Below, in pieces: positions 11,300 through 23,244 of a stretch of DNA of 64,000 bases (positions are counted from its first letter, which is position 1; every line of letters starts with the position of its first letter). Source of the DNA: Fasciola hepatica (taxonomy: Eukaryota > Platyhelminthes > Trematoda > Plagiorchiida > Fasciolidae); the NCBI GenBank assembly GCA_948099385.1, contig CANUEZ040000140.1, forward strand, positions 3,162,001 to 3,226,000. The letters are read 5' to 3'. The translations under genes and the position numbers were made by a program. Below the pieces are notes generated by a model. It was given only the letters and a program-made list of their open reading frames with translations, searched no databases and was not told the origin of the DNA.

Positions 11300-13265
11300 T
11301 GAGGAGTACTGGTTGACCCTCTGATCTTTTGGAAGAGCGTCTTCAGCCAACCGAATAATCTTGATCCCCGACCAGCTCTGCAACCGTCTTAACAGCACTG
11401 GTCGGTACTGGACCCAGTCTTGGTGGCACTTAACCGAATTGGGTGACTGCTCCGGGCTTGAATCGACTGACTACGGTGGACTTGCTGCACATGAATCAGG
11501 AATGCTTGGTTCAACTGCTTAATGTGCTGCTTGTCCTGAACACCTAAGCAAGGCCCGGATCACTTTGGTACTGAAGCGGAGCAATTCAACGGGTCCTGGC
11601 AACTTTCGACCGATTACCATAAAATCTTGGTGCGTCGCTAGTGGAGAACGCTGGCTCTGTCGCCTTGCCAAATAGCCTTTCTCCAACGAGTTGGCTGCTC
11701 CGAGGCCTCAAATGCTCTGCATGCGATCCTTCCGTCAGTCCACTAAGACTACTTACCATTGACCTCCGTGTTCACAGATGTATCAAAGTCGTTCGACTCT
11801 GTCGCTCATGACACGATCCTCAGAGCGGCGCAAACAGCTGGTCTTCCGGCTGCAATATTGGGATGTCTTCGACATCTTTACGAGGGCGATGTAGTCCAGC
11901 TGGGAATGGAATCAGTTACGTGCTGCCGTGGTTTCCGGTAAGGTGATCCGTTATCTCGTCCACTATTCATTGCGGCCATGGGCAAGGTGATTACTAACTC
12001 CTGTCCTGATCTTGGTCTTATCGGCTACGGAAACTCTTGACCGCTCTCTCCAATTTTGGCGGACGCTGGGATGAGCATCAGTAGTAACAAATCGATCGGA
12101 CTGACGCTACCCAAGGATGGTGGACACACGATCCTATGACCTATCTCGTACGAGGACGACGGAAAATGAGTGCAACGGTGAAGTACCTTGATTTAACATT
12201 CAGTGTAAAAGGACGAGTGCAACCACGTTGAACAGGCAAGGTTGGGTCAGTGTTACAGAGCATCATTTAGGCCCCCTTGAAACCGCATCAGCGTCTGAAT
12301 ATCTTGACTCGGTTCGCTCTTCCAAAGCTGTACCATAAACTTGTTCCTGTTATGGCCCATCAGCGAACACTCAAACGTATGGATGTCATGATGCACGGGA
12401 GGTCATGTGCTTGACTTGGTCTTCCAAGGGTCACAGCGCTGGGCGTCTACGCCAATAGAGGGGCATTTGGGTTGGAGCTTCCCAACCTTTCACCTTCAAT
12501 GGCCCTAGCTTAAAGGGCGCGTTTGGAACGAATAGTACGGTCGTCTCTGAACGCAGCACTTCTGGCTGTCTCTGCATCCATACTCCATCAACTGGTTCGA
12601 CAAGCCAACCTTTTGATCGGAGTAAGGGCTCTACCATCACCATTACCATAAGTGAAGTTGCTGCTGCCTGGACGAACTAGTTGGTTGACTCCCGTGATGT
12701 CGGTGGTCTGCACGGCTTTCGGATGAAAAACACAAGTTTCCTCTGTTTGTCTGGAGGCGATGCGGTGCAACCAAAACTCTTCCCGTGAGCGACTTGGCTA
12801 CGTGATGGTCACTTGAGGATGGGTAGTGTCGACCGACGAGCTGAAATGCCGCGGGAGCTGTGGCACAGTGCAGTCGGTTGTTCATATCCTTCAGTGTCGT
12901 ACTTTCGTTCACGAGGCTGGATGTGAACGGCACAGCAAAACCGTGCGTTGGTTTGGATCCTGTCTACGAAGAAAACGATTCGAGGTCAATCAAACCCGTT
13001 ATTCCTCCTAAAAGAACTCATTGCGAACCGGATCTGGTCGCCTGCAAAGGGGACTCTGTCTGCGTGCAACCAGGGTCTGTCTGTATAGTTTCTGGTCAAT
13101 TGCCATTAATGGTTGGAAAGCCGTACTGGCTGCCTGCAAGGATGCGATTCGGTTAACCCTGGGTAAACCTCCGGTGAAGCTCATGCATTACCCGGTCATC
13201 ATCTCCAGCCGTGGGCATCTGTGCAGACCGTCTGGTTCTGGTCTGCGTCTTCTGGATCTTGTCGC
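11300..13265 (+). pseudogene. R2-clade retrotransposon with RLE-type C-terminus, decayed
   Basis: This element differs from N1 and N2. In order it shows: an RT start like 'NLDPRPALQPS' and 'APGLNRLTTVDLL' (about 11355-11500); a 'GPGNFRPITI' block (near 11600); the RT block 'VFTDVSKSFDSVAHDTILRA' at 11766-11825 followed by 'LYEGDVVQLG'; a thumb-like 'ALPKLYHKLVPVMAHQRTLK' (near 12310-12375); then at 12840-12935 a zinc knuckle CRGSCG...HILQ..FVHEAG with CX3C and H/C spacing typical of R2-type C-termini. After it come EPDLVACKGD and 'YPVIISSRGHLC', which fit the restriction-like endonuclease region. The YADD block is missing, and stops and frameshifts are frequent. No 28S rDNA flank is present. 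Confidence 0.72.
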
Positions 13266-13545
13266 TTCGAGTTCCTCTTAGGGAGTGGAAGAAGGCACGT
13301 GGAGGTCGACAAATGGCGTGGCAGCGTAGATCGTACAGCGAACTTAGGAAAAGTAGATGTCTCACGCCTTTGTGGTTGGGGTCCAAAAGATCCGTCTACC
13401 AGTTGGCTGGAGACACTGAAGGATATGGCAGCGAACCGTGAACAGTGGCGATCATGTTATCACTTTCTGTTGAATCATAATGATTGATCAATGTTTGTTT
13501 GTACAGTTAGACTGTGTATTCCGTTTGTTGGCTGTATATACGGAC
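13266..13545 (+). pseudogene. N1 LINE 3' end, plus-strand fragment
   Basis: It reads GSGRRHVEVDKWRGSV, then CGWGPKDPSTSWLETLKDMA and ANREQWRSCYHFL (to about 13480), which is the N1 C-terminus. The 3' untranslated block TGTTTGTTTGTACAGTTA follows. It begins where the R2-like element ends and stops against an N1 3' end of opposite strand at about 13545. Confidence 0.72.
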
Positions 13546-14160
13546 TTGGGATCAAGCAAGGTGCTAACGCAACAACAAAAATTACAAAATAGGAGGAGGT
13601 GAGTACGACACAGTGCAACAGACAGCTAGCTAGAGAAGAAAAACGCTGATTTTTTTGCTTTGCACTGTACACTTTTAATGATTTTTAATCATCTTGTTTG
13701 TCGGAATTGCATTTTTGTGATTACGGGGCACGAGAATTCGACAGTCAGACCTCACAACGTTCGTGCCACTGACTAGTATTCTGAGCCATGTCCCTCATCC
13801 TCTCTAACTAACGACGGTCATCGTCCTTTGGGCCGAAACCGGGAAAGCGGGAAAGCGGGAATCGCCAGTCGAAGCCAATGCTGATGCTAGCTTCTTTATG
13901 TCGCTACGTCAAGTCATGGTTTGATCGCTGCGTCTCTCCTTCCAGCCTTGCTGGGCACGTGGGAATAGTACACGGAAAGGTAGACGATGAGCAGGCAATG
14001 GGAAAACATGACGGAGCCACCAGAGGCGGTGTAAAGCGATCACTTTATTAAGAGGGTGGCTATCCGTGCATAACACGATGGTGCACCTCATCACTACTCA
14101 CTCGGTGTTTCTACCAGACACGAGCAATGATTTGGAGACATTGGTTGTCGAACACGAGTA
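13546..14160 (-). pseudogene. N1-type LINE 3' end, minus-strand fragment
   Basis: On the minus strand it reads ALHRLWWLRHVFPLPAHRLP and GWKERRSDQTMT, then 'MAQNTSQWHERCE' (plus coordinates near 13745-13785) followed by an untranslated tail. The sequence is nearly the same as 23243-23760, so both are copies of one N1 subfamily. This subfamily ends 'NTSQWHERCE' rather than 'NRDQWQSCCHF'. Confidence 0.8.
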
Positions 14161-17100
14161 GACGCAGAATAGTGGATCAATCTCTCATATGGCGTATTGT
14201 ACCGAAACCCGCCAGAAACACATGACCAAAGCAGAGGATCCATTGGACGCGTATCTGTCTTTGTCTAGTCAGATGACGAGACTAGTTTACCCTCCATCTC
14301 TTTGTTCTTTGCTATTTTTTTCTGCCTTCCCCATAACTGTAATTGTTGAATGGATAATAAATGGTATAACAGTACGAAAACATTAACCAGTGGACTCGAT
14401 CGTGTTAGGGGATATTAGACTTCCGGGTGTGAGGTTCACCGGATCCGTCCACCGGATGTTTGGAGACATTTGGTGGTGTTGCCGGATGTGGCGTTCAATG
14501 AAGTATTTGCATTTGACTTCTTTCTTCATCTGCATGGTCCTTTTTATAGCTTTCTGAGTTTCAGTTCTCGTTCTTTACGCTTTGACTTATTTCCTTTCCA
14601 ACTGGGTGATGCCGTCAGGTTACACTCAAAAGCAGAACATTGGAGTGCAAAGTTTGTAGATGAGTTCACCGAATTGAGTAGAACTTGTGTGAGTAGGCAC
14701 ACATGCCTCGCAGGAGGCTATCAAGTATAAAATTTTTGATTGATATTTGTTTGTGAAGCTCGCAAAATTTTTTTGACATTCTTGATAACAGGAGAACCGC
14801 GTTTGTTATGCATTCTTGCAAGACCAATGTCCAAGCCACTACTGTGGGACGGCGTTTGCCTGGATCATACTCACATTAAACCAGCGGATTATGTATGCAA
14901 GCAGTGTCAATTTGGGGAGTTAAATCTCGCGAATTGCCCAAACTCAACTTTTAGTTGATTGGTTACATTTCCTAGTTCTATTCTCTCACTGCTTCTTCCA
15001 ACCATCTTCGATCTCAGTCAGCTTCTGTAGCTGATGGAGTCGGACGCGGACGATGTATTCCAACCGCCGTATTCAATATGCAGCAAAATCTTGTCGATTA
15101 AAGTCGTACTCATAACATAGAAACGCTTAGCTTTTGTTTCTGATGCGTGGCGTTACGAAATTCTAATGTAGATGAGAAAAAAAACAAATCAATGTACGTT
15201 TCAGTTTGCATGAATGAATTATTGTTCATAGCAATTTGGAGTCTCGCGGAATGGCGTTCGTCACTGCTCTTCAAATTTTCCCAAGGGGAATTTACGCAAT
15301 CGCCCCTCAAAATCTGAATTGGGTCGCAAACCAACTCATTCTATCCGAGTTGATAGTTTTCTAAGTCAGCGAAGTTTTATACTTAAGTTGGGTATTCCAA
15401 GATCTGTTTTCTGAAAGTACAGTTTATTGGAACAGACTGGTAATTCACATCGACGAACAACCAGCTTCTCTTATTTATGTTCAATAATCTACTTAGCTTT
15501 TTGAACTCAAGCCATAAAACTTCTCCTTCCTCATTGATCCATATTTTATTTCTCTCCAATTTGATACACAGTATTCAAATACCGTATACATCCGGTTACC
15601 AACAGTGACCACGTTCACCATGACAACGTGTTTACCTGCGCCACGTTGTACTTGCTCTTTTCTGATGGAATCGCATTCTTACACTGTGCTCAATACGCAT
15701 ATGAGTTGGTCATGATTCCTGTTCTTTTCAATTCAAAAATAGGTGTGACAATTGTGACCAATCTGTTTGTTTATTTTTGTCTGACCAACCGGGCGCATTT
15801 CTCATTTTGTGTATTCTGGAAGTCAGTTAAGTCTGTATTAGTAGTAGTAGTAGTAATAAGTCTTTTTGTTGCAGACTGATTAGTCACGCGACGTTAACGC
15901 ACCGTCATTCATCGGTAAACAACACGTTGTGCCAAGGTATAACGAAGACTTCCGGTGAACAGATACCCCACCTAATTCTGTGCGAACATGTCGCGATCAG
16001 CCACCGCATAACGTCTTAGCTCTGATCGGACACGTGACAGGTCATAGATGATCAGTCTACGAAATTGTTCGAAGTCCAACCGATCATATGACCTGGTGCT
16101 TTAATATTCCATGTTATCCCGGAGAGAACAAAATCCGTTTGAGTTCACGTGTGTGATTGTGGTGATTCTCGTATGCATTTTAATATAGTGTCATTCAGTC
16201 GTTTAGTATCTGTGCTGTGTTCTCAGGCGTTCTGACTGTCCACAAAACGGCTGATACGATAGAAGTTGCTTAGTGTAGATTGCGTACGAGACCGTTTCGT
16301 GAAAAATAGCAGTTAATCCTCGAGAGTCACAACGTGACCAATCAAGGAGAGGCTCGTACTAAAAATAACTCGTTCAGGATACCGTTTATTGTCTATGACA
16401 GTCACATGCTTGGAAACCAAATTAGATACTTTGTTGAATTAATAATCGGGATGTCATGCAGCATAGCAACCTTGATGGGTGAACGTGGTGATGTCGGGTG
16501 TGCAAAGTTTCTTGGAGTGGGTACAGGAAATACCCACCAGCTCAATGACTAGGCAACAAAACCGGATATCACCTTCTTGCATTCACTCTATTTCACCACC
16601 CACTTGATACTCCACTAGTAAAAATCCGCTATTGCACCGTTTGTCACTCATTTTCCGTGGTGCTTAACCCACACTTCAGAATTGTTGAAGTTGGCAATGA
16701 CATTTTTCCAATCTGCGTTAAAAATCTGTTTGATCGATTTAAGAGTATTTTGCGTCCCAACTAATCGGGGTTCAGATTCCGCAAGTAAGCTTGCTAAATA
16801 AACACTGCTGGGAATTTCAGAGAAGTCGAAGGTGTGTGTGTCATAGATAGCACACGATGGAACAATTCAACCGTGGGTTGGTTATTTTATTGTTTTAGTG
16901 TGAACAAGTGATTTGTGGCCGGATCGTAAATTGGATTGATATCGTTGGCTCTCCCAGCCTCTCACGTCGCGACATACTGACCTTTCAGTCTCACTAACCT
17001 TATGAAAAGCAATAAGCCAACGTTTAGATCACCTCGAAACTTGTCAGAATCAGGCTTCAACAAACATCTAGCCGTGCGCGTATAGTTCAGTTGATGCTTT

Positions 17101-17200
17101 GTGAAATACTGCGATGAGCAGTTAAATTAAACTGATGTGTACTATGTGCTACGGTAATTTCCGTGGATAACCGATGTAAACTATCTGTGTGTGACATATA
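14161..17200. other. Intronic DNA, nothing recognised apart from small repeats
   Basis: 14370-14475 resembles 30490-30590 (shared ACCAGTGGACT..TTAGACTTC..GGATCCGTCCACC-like blocks), another dispersed-repeat copy. A (TAG)n run lies at 15836-15858. Open frames here are short and lack recognisable domains. A missing AVL9 linker exon could lie here or further right, but none could be identified. Confidence 0.35.
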
Positions 17201-17204
17201 GGAC

Positions 17205-17275
17205 CATAGATCAGTTAGTAGAGCACACGCGGTGCTAAAATGTACATGCATGGGTTCGAATCCCAACGAGGTTGG
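17205..17275 (+). repeat. tRNA-like SINE head
   Basis: An A-box-like TAGATCAGTTAGTAGAGC is followed 36 bases later by a B box GGTTCGAATCCC. The spacing suits a Pol III promoter. The acceptor stem does not close and no good anticodon arm is seen, so this is a SINE head or tRNA pseudogene, not a working tRNA. Confidence 0.5.
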
Positions 17276-18705
17276 GAACTTTTAACAGTTGGATCATCTC
17301 AAAATTTGTTAAACCAAATACTCTAAGTAAATATGTCGTCAAAATTCGGCGTTCTTTCATGAGAGATAATTATTATTCTTCGGTGTTTTCATACCCAGTG
17401 TACATGTACGCTTTGAGACTTCCTCAGGGTACCGCGCAAATTAAACAAAACATTTTGCGCTCATCAATTTTACCTTGCGCTTGCGTTCATGGTCGGCGAT
17501 TATTCGCACTGATCTTAGTTGCACACCGCTGAAGAGATGATGAGAACGATGGGTCGTTTAAGCCTCGATAACAACGCCCGGCGTTACTGATATAGCTCTA
17601 GTTGTTCAGTTTTACCAGTGAAGACATTCTGTTGGGCATATAAAAAAGCCCGTTTAACCAGCTTCTTAATTTGATCGTCACCTGGCTCAGTTTCATTCTT
17701 ACGGTGCATAGCTTCCGCCTGTTGGCCAGTATTCACAATGTTTCAGCGACCGAGCATTCCTGCCTAACGTGGACTGGGACTTCAGGATCATCGGCTGGCT
17801 TTTTTACTAGACACCTCTTGCTGAGCTACCTGCTGGGATAAATCTTAAGTAAGCGGTCCAAATCCTGTCACCGCCGATCATTTTGGATGTCAGACAGCTG
17901 TACTTCAATGGCAGATCGGATCGCTGCCATATCCGACATACTTGAGACATCTATTCGGTTCTCCACTCCAAATCTGCCGCTTATGGTTTCCGTTTACGTT
18001 TCAAATTACAGTGTGTTTTCTATGTTGCCCGCTTGCAATAGCATGGGTTAGAAAACAAGATTCGCTCATTGGAACCTTGAGCGGTGCACTGTTGTAAATT
18101 TCAGAGCCCGGATTATCGGTCCTCTCCACAACGGATGTAGAGCGTTCACTCCCTGTTTTTCTTTATTAATTTATGAGCTTAATCTAAAATACCATACATT
18201 CTTGCAATTACGAAGCTGGTTTTCCACCAGCTAATAATTGAAAGTGGGTTGCATCTAGGTTTTTTTTACCTCGGTGTAGACAACTTGTTGCAAGGCTCCT
18301 TCACGTTTCGCTTGCATTTCTCGTCGTTCCACGTTACTGTAAGCTTTGTTTTTTTGTTTTTCCTATTTCTAGCTTCATTCCAAACCGGCCTCAAACGAGA
18401 AGTTCATCTTGAATGGAAGTAAGCGAATAATTTGTCACTACGTTCCTGGTTTCCCACTTATAATGATTCTAGGAAAGCGGCTGGTGTTATGAAGTGTATG
18501 TGAACACGTTTGTGTGCATATTGCTATTTTTTTCTATTCTTTCTACTTTGAGACTGAATTTGGGCTAGCAATAATAGAAAAACGGCTAATCCATTTATGA
18601 ATAACAACAGGAAAACTGTAATCCGCCTTCCTTCTTATGAGGCCAAAAGTTAGTCTCTACGGCACCCGATCAGCTTCTATTCCCGAAATAATGATGAATG
18701 TAATA
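17276..18705. other. Intronic DNA, nothing recognised
   Basis: No exon, LINE block or RNA gene could be supported. Confidence 0.4.
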
Positions 18706-18708
18706 GTA

Positions 18709-18782
<74 letters not shown>
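18706..18782. repeat. (AAT)n microsatellite
   Basis: About 24 units of AAT/TAA, preceded by a few TAG units. Confidence 0.95.
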
Positions 18783-18783
<1 letters not shown>

Positions 18784-19847
18784 TCATTAGCCTGAGAAAA
18801 ACGAGGTCTCAGTGTCACAATACTAGTGAAACAAGAGGTTTCAGGTTAACTTAAATGTAGGGTTTTGTGTCGTTCGAATGATGATGGTTTTACTTGCTGG
18901 GAAAGCACTATCTCGGCAAAATTTATGGAGCTCATTTCCGTTCATTCTCAGTTGAACCGAATGCTTAGCTATCCGTCGGGCAGTAAAGCTTCTTAGGACC
19001 GCAAAAGAATTCCCAGCGATGCGACAATGGGTTGACAAAATATCCCTAGGAGAAGTGACTGATTTGCAATCAGAGGTTCTACCTGAATTCGAACATTTGG
19101 GGACCTGGAAGATAGTACTTGAAGAACCTTACGCAGCCTCAACGACAGTGACGGCTGTTCAAGAGGCTGGTGTAACAGTTTGGATACCGTATGCGACCAG
19201 GAACCGACTAGTCAGCGATGTTTGAGTCTTCAGTGATCGGTTGGTTACTGGTATGCTAAGACCTATCCATTCTTCTCTATCTCCTTGATTGTTGCTCGAT
19301 ATTCGTTCGTATGCATTACCATCGAATCTGTTGTCCAAATGTTTTGATTCGGTTGTTGGGGCTAAGTGAGCCTTGGAAGTCTGTAGCGACCTCAGCCGTT
19401 TTCGGGTTGTACAAAGCAGATCGGCTGTGACATGAACTATATTTAGAAAATGATAAAATGATGTAACGAGAAACGTTCGACACTATGGCGTTCAAAGTTT
19501 AAAAGTGCTCGCTTTGCGCTTCATTGAATAAACCCAAGGATGGTCAGTGACGAGGCTATGGACAGAGTGTTTTCATGCTTAATCGATCATCTGACGTCGC
19601 AGCAGCGAACTGGTGCAGATGAAAGGATATAGGCCATCGGTTGGAGCGTTGCGAACTTCCTGCCTCAGTTGGGTTGCCCCTCAGATAGACGACTTCAATG
19701 AAAACGAAGTAAACAAGCAAAGGTTGACGTACAAAAACAGTACCAAAACGGGCGGGTGAAAATAAGCACAGTAGCCTTTACGATTTAATGAGAGCAAGCC
19801 AAAGGTGAAAAGTCCCATTTTCAACCGGAGAATGTCAGCATCGGGTG
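18783..19847. other. Intronic DNA, nothing recognised
   Basis: An open stretch at 19019-19225 looks mildly coding-like but has no recognised domain and no usable splice frame for AVL9. Confidence 0.35.
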
Positions 19848-20060
19848 GTCAAGTAGTTTAGGGCGTTTGCTCACCGCCTCGGAGGTCAGAAGTTCAAATC
19901 CCGGTCGTCACCGGTTACTTTGGTAGTGGACAGTAGTCCACTGTCACTCTGCTTGTTACCACATCCGACCTGTTGGGACCTTATGTGGTTCTCCAGTCGA
20001 GGTATTAGGGTCTGGTTAATGGTTATCCCTAATAGTGCAGTGGGTTTTTGTGGCTGTGGG
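19848..20060 (+). repeat. S2 SINE, plus-strand copy
   Basis: The head GTGGTCAAGTAGTTTAGG (A-box side) and AGTTCAAATCCCGG (B box) form a tRNA-like 5' region. The body that follows (CAGTAGTCCACTGTCAC, GGGACCTTATGTGGTTCTCC, TTATCCCTAATAGTGCAGTG) matches the reverse complement of 4430-4690. The two copies define the family. Confidence 0.68.
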
Positions 20061-22980
20061 ATATATCTTTCCCATTTTACTCACGCGTAAGCACGTAATA
20101 AAAAACCCCGATCCATTCGTGCAAGATCCAAACCACAAACCGCGGAGTAAATGTCGAAATTACAGAGAAGCGTTTTGAAACGGATAATTTCCAGTTTTTG
20201 AATCTACATGGAGGATGCAAAAAATCGGAGAAAAATACGAGGTTGCGGTCAAATGACATTTCTCCCTAATCGCCTCCCGTTTCAACTCAAGTCTTGAGGG
20301 ATGAGAAGCGAAGAAGTGGAGTGACGCACACTCAAAAAATCTTCCCGTTGCATTCTCATTTCGGTTTGGTCGATCTCTTCTCATTGATCTTATTTGGAAT
20401 CTCAGAGGTATGATCATTTTGTCTCACCACAGGCGGGACGCGTAAAATCTGTTATGAAATGCGGAATAAAATGCGTCTGAACTTCATGTAACGGCCAAAC
20501 GCTGTTTGACGCAAGCTCACTTTCTCAAAGCTCATTCGGCTCCCTTCAATTCCTACTTGGTGGTGATCAGTATCTATAACTGGTGCTCTTGTTTAAAATA
20601 TACTCATCAGGTTTTGAGGGTTTTCTAACCACTCAGGTGCATAGTGCATTGCTGGTACATGAGGACTTGGATTGTCAGTCGACGAAGGATCACTGGGGCT
20701 CTTAAGTGTTTTTAACATGTTCGAGAGCGGTGCTACGCACCACCGAAATTGACCGGCGATGACGGCAAATTTTGAACAAGGGTTCTTGCTCGGAATGCTT
20801 ATGTTGAACAGCAACAAAGGCGGGTCAATATGCACACTGAATGTGACATTTTTTCCTTTACAATATCATTGCAAAAATTCGTTACAATCAGGATTTTCTC
20901 CTCTCACCTGTAAATTTTACTGAACGATGGGATCAGCCATAATTATCGATGCAAACGGGTGAATCTACACACGGCCTCCGTCGCGGTTTTTGTGTTGATA
21001 CTCAGCTGCAGTGGGATGGGAGTTGGCCACAGGGACCCACTGCATTGTAAAGGCGAAACGGAAAACCGTTACCCTCTCACTTGGAATGTCAGGGAACCTA
21101 GGTGTTATGGCGATTCAGGAGTGACTGAAGTGCGGGTTGCCACCAACAATGGCCGGTGTTTGCGGGATTGATGCTCGCTACCTCAGGTTTGATGATCAAA
21201 CTCATAATTCCCGGTCACCGTTTTGAATCATGCTGGTCCATCAAAACACCCGGTATTGGTTATCGCGCATCACCATGGCTGTAATATTTACAGCACAAAC
21301 GATCAATTCACTATTGGAATGTATCAGAATCACCGTTAACCTGTTTCAGTTATCAGAAACCACCACCAAAAGCACATCAAATACATTTCACTAGCGGAGA
21401 GTCAAACACGAAATATAAGACTGGAAAAATAACTTTATTTTTACCTCAGCGAAACGGGTACTCATATGTTTGCGTTGTGTTAAAATGTATAGAAGCCTTA
21501 TTACTTTTATCCGGCAAATAGAAGAATTCTATTTTAACGATCATCTGATTTTTCGGAGTATTTTTGTTTCGTCCTACGGTTATAGTTCATGACAAAACTA
21601 GTGGTTCACACTTGGCTGATATTTGCGGAATTCACCAAATCGACGATAAGGGAACCCAAATAAAAACTCATTTTTAATCTCGTTTTCCAAAAACCGTTCA
21701 TGATGTCCTTTTTATGGATTTGTTTTCACTCGACTTTATTTTACCTTTGAGCCGTTCTGCTCGCTTTGTTCCCACTGGTACTGTTTACGATCGGGTTAGG
21801 CTTTGGGTAACCTAAGTACTGCATTTTTCACACGAGACTCAATCAAATTCTTCGGTCACCGAATCCGCATTTTATACTGTTCAAATGTTTCTGTTGTGTC
21901 ATCTGCCCTACCCCACACACATGGATGGAGATAGTGTCTGGTGGTTTTCTTGCTGGTGATCACGTGTTCGCTAAGCCTGCGTCTGTCAGTCGGCCTAAAA
22001 GACCTCGTTATTCTCAGTTTTTCCACGTGAACAACGAAAATGGTCTTTCCGAGTTAGTCAAGTTTCGGATTAAACGACATCAGTTCAACGCATCGAACTT
22101 GTTCTTGTTTTCCTTCACTTGTTTACTGTTCTGCCTATAAGATAGTATCCATCCTAGTCTTAAATGTATTTTTGTTTGTAAGTCATATTATACAATCCTT
22201 ACGGCTAAACATGATTTTGGGTACTGCGGCCGTTGTGAGCAAACTTCATTGCAACGTTTACCCGTCCTTGGAACATTTTTGATCTAGAACCGGAACGTAC
22301 CTAACAACTTTTCAGCAAACTCCATTCTCACCGCGTTCTTCGTCTGTGATGCGTTCTTACGTGTGTGATACGAAACTGACTACCGGTGCGTATGTACGCT
22401 CTCTCTAGCCGCAAAAGTCCGATACCTGGATTAGAAGACTTGACAATTTGGAGTATTGAACCACCCCAGGTCACCATGGCTCTGCTGAGTAGTCACACAG
22501 CTGTACGCTCTGCTACTCAAATCGGTCTTTTTGGAGCTTCGGTGTATATGGCTATATGGAGCGCCGATCTGAGGCAGCCCCTCTGATTTGGGGCCCATCG
22601 TATCATTTTCACGGGCCATGCCTCCAGCTTATGGTTTTCACTTGGCACTCAGCTCTCACCCGTGGTTAGACGGCAACAAGTCAAGTACATGTTTTATTTA
22701 CCGGGAGGTGGATATGCAGTAGCAACATAATCCAGTTTCAATAAAGAACTAGTGGTTCACACAATTGATGAATTACAGTGCCACCTCAGCATCGAGTTTA
22801 GTTCTGCCATGACAACTTCGGGGCTGGTGAGGAGACGCACCATATATACTGCACGACAAACATATAGGACCCCTTGGGCACTCAAGATATTTGGCTTCAT
22901 CCGAAGGGCGTATGAACTAAAAAATCAGTCACTGGCCCTCGGTTGCTTACAGACCACACGTTTCGTTCCGCTGCCTTGCG
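20061..22980. other. Intronic DNA, nothing recognised
   Basis: No recognisable exon, transposon domain or RNA gene. Several short open frames occur on both strands without support. Confidence 0.4.
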
Positions 22981-22984
22981 CGTT

Positions 22985-23140
22985 AAACTTTGGATAGCTA
23001 AAGGCTCCGGTTGTGGTCCCCCAAGAGAACAACCTGCTTTGGCCAGGGAAACGTGGTAGTATTTCGCCTAAAGAAATCATGGAATCTGACTCTATCTACC
23101 CCTGCCTCCCAATTATACCATGGTTCATTCAGCACACAAC
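22985..23140. repeat. Dispersed repeat shared with 59080-59235
   Basis: AAAGGCTCCGGTTGTGGTCC here corresponds to AAAGGCTCCGGTTGGGGTTC at 59092, and weaker similarity runs on for about 130 bases. Its class is unknown. Confidence 0.4.
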
Positions 23141-23159
23141 CTGAAACCAAGCGAACATG

Positions 23160-23160
<1 letters not shown>

Positions 23161-23242
<82 letters not shown>
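23161..23242. repeat. (AT)n microsatellite at a LINE 3' end
   Basis: About 40 AT units directly abut the 3' end of the minus-strand N1 copy that begins at 23243. It may be the expanded 3' tail of that LINE. Confidence 0.95.

Positions 23243-23244
<2 letters not shown>

Noticed and set aside
17205..17275. Functional tRNA gene
   Set aside because: A and B boxes are good, but the acceptor stem and anticodon arm do not pair.
18706..18782. CRISPR-like or regulatory tandem array
   Set aside because: It is a plain trinucleotide microsatellite with no spacers.
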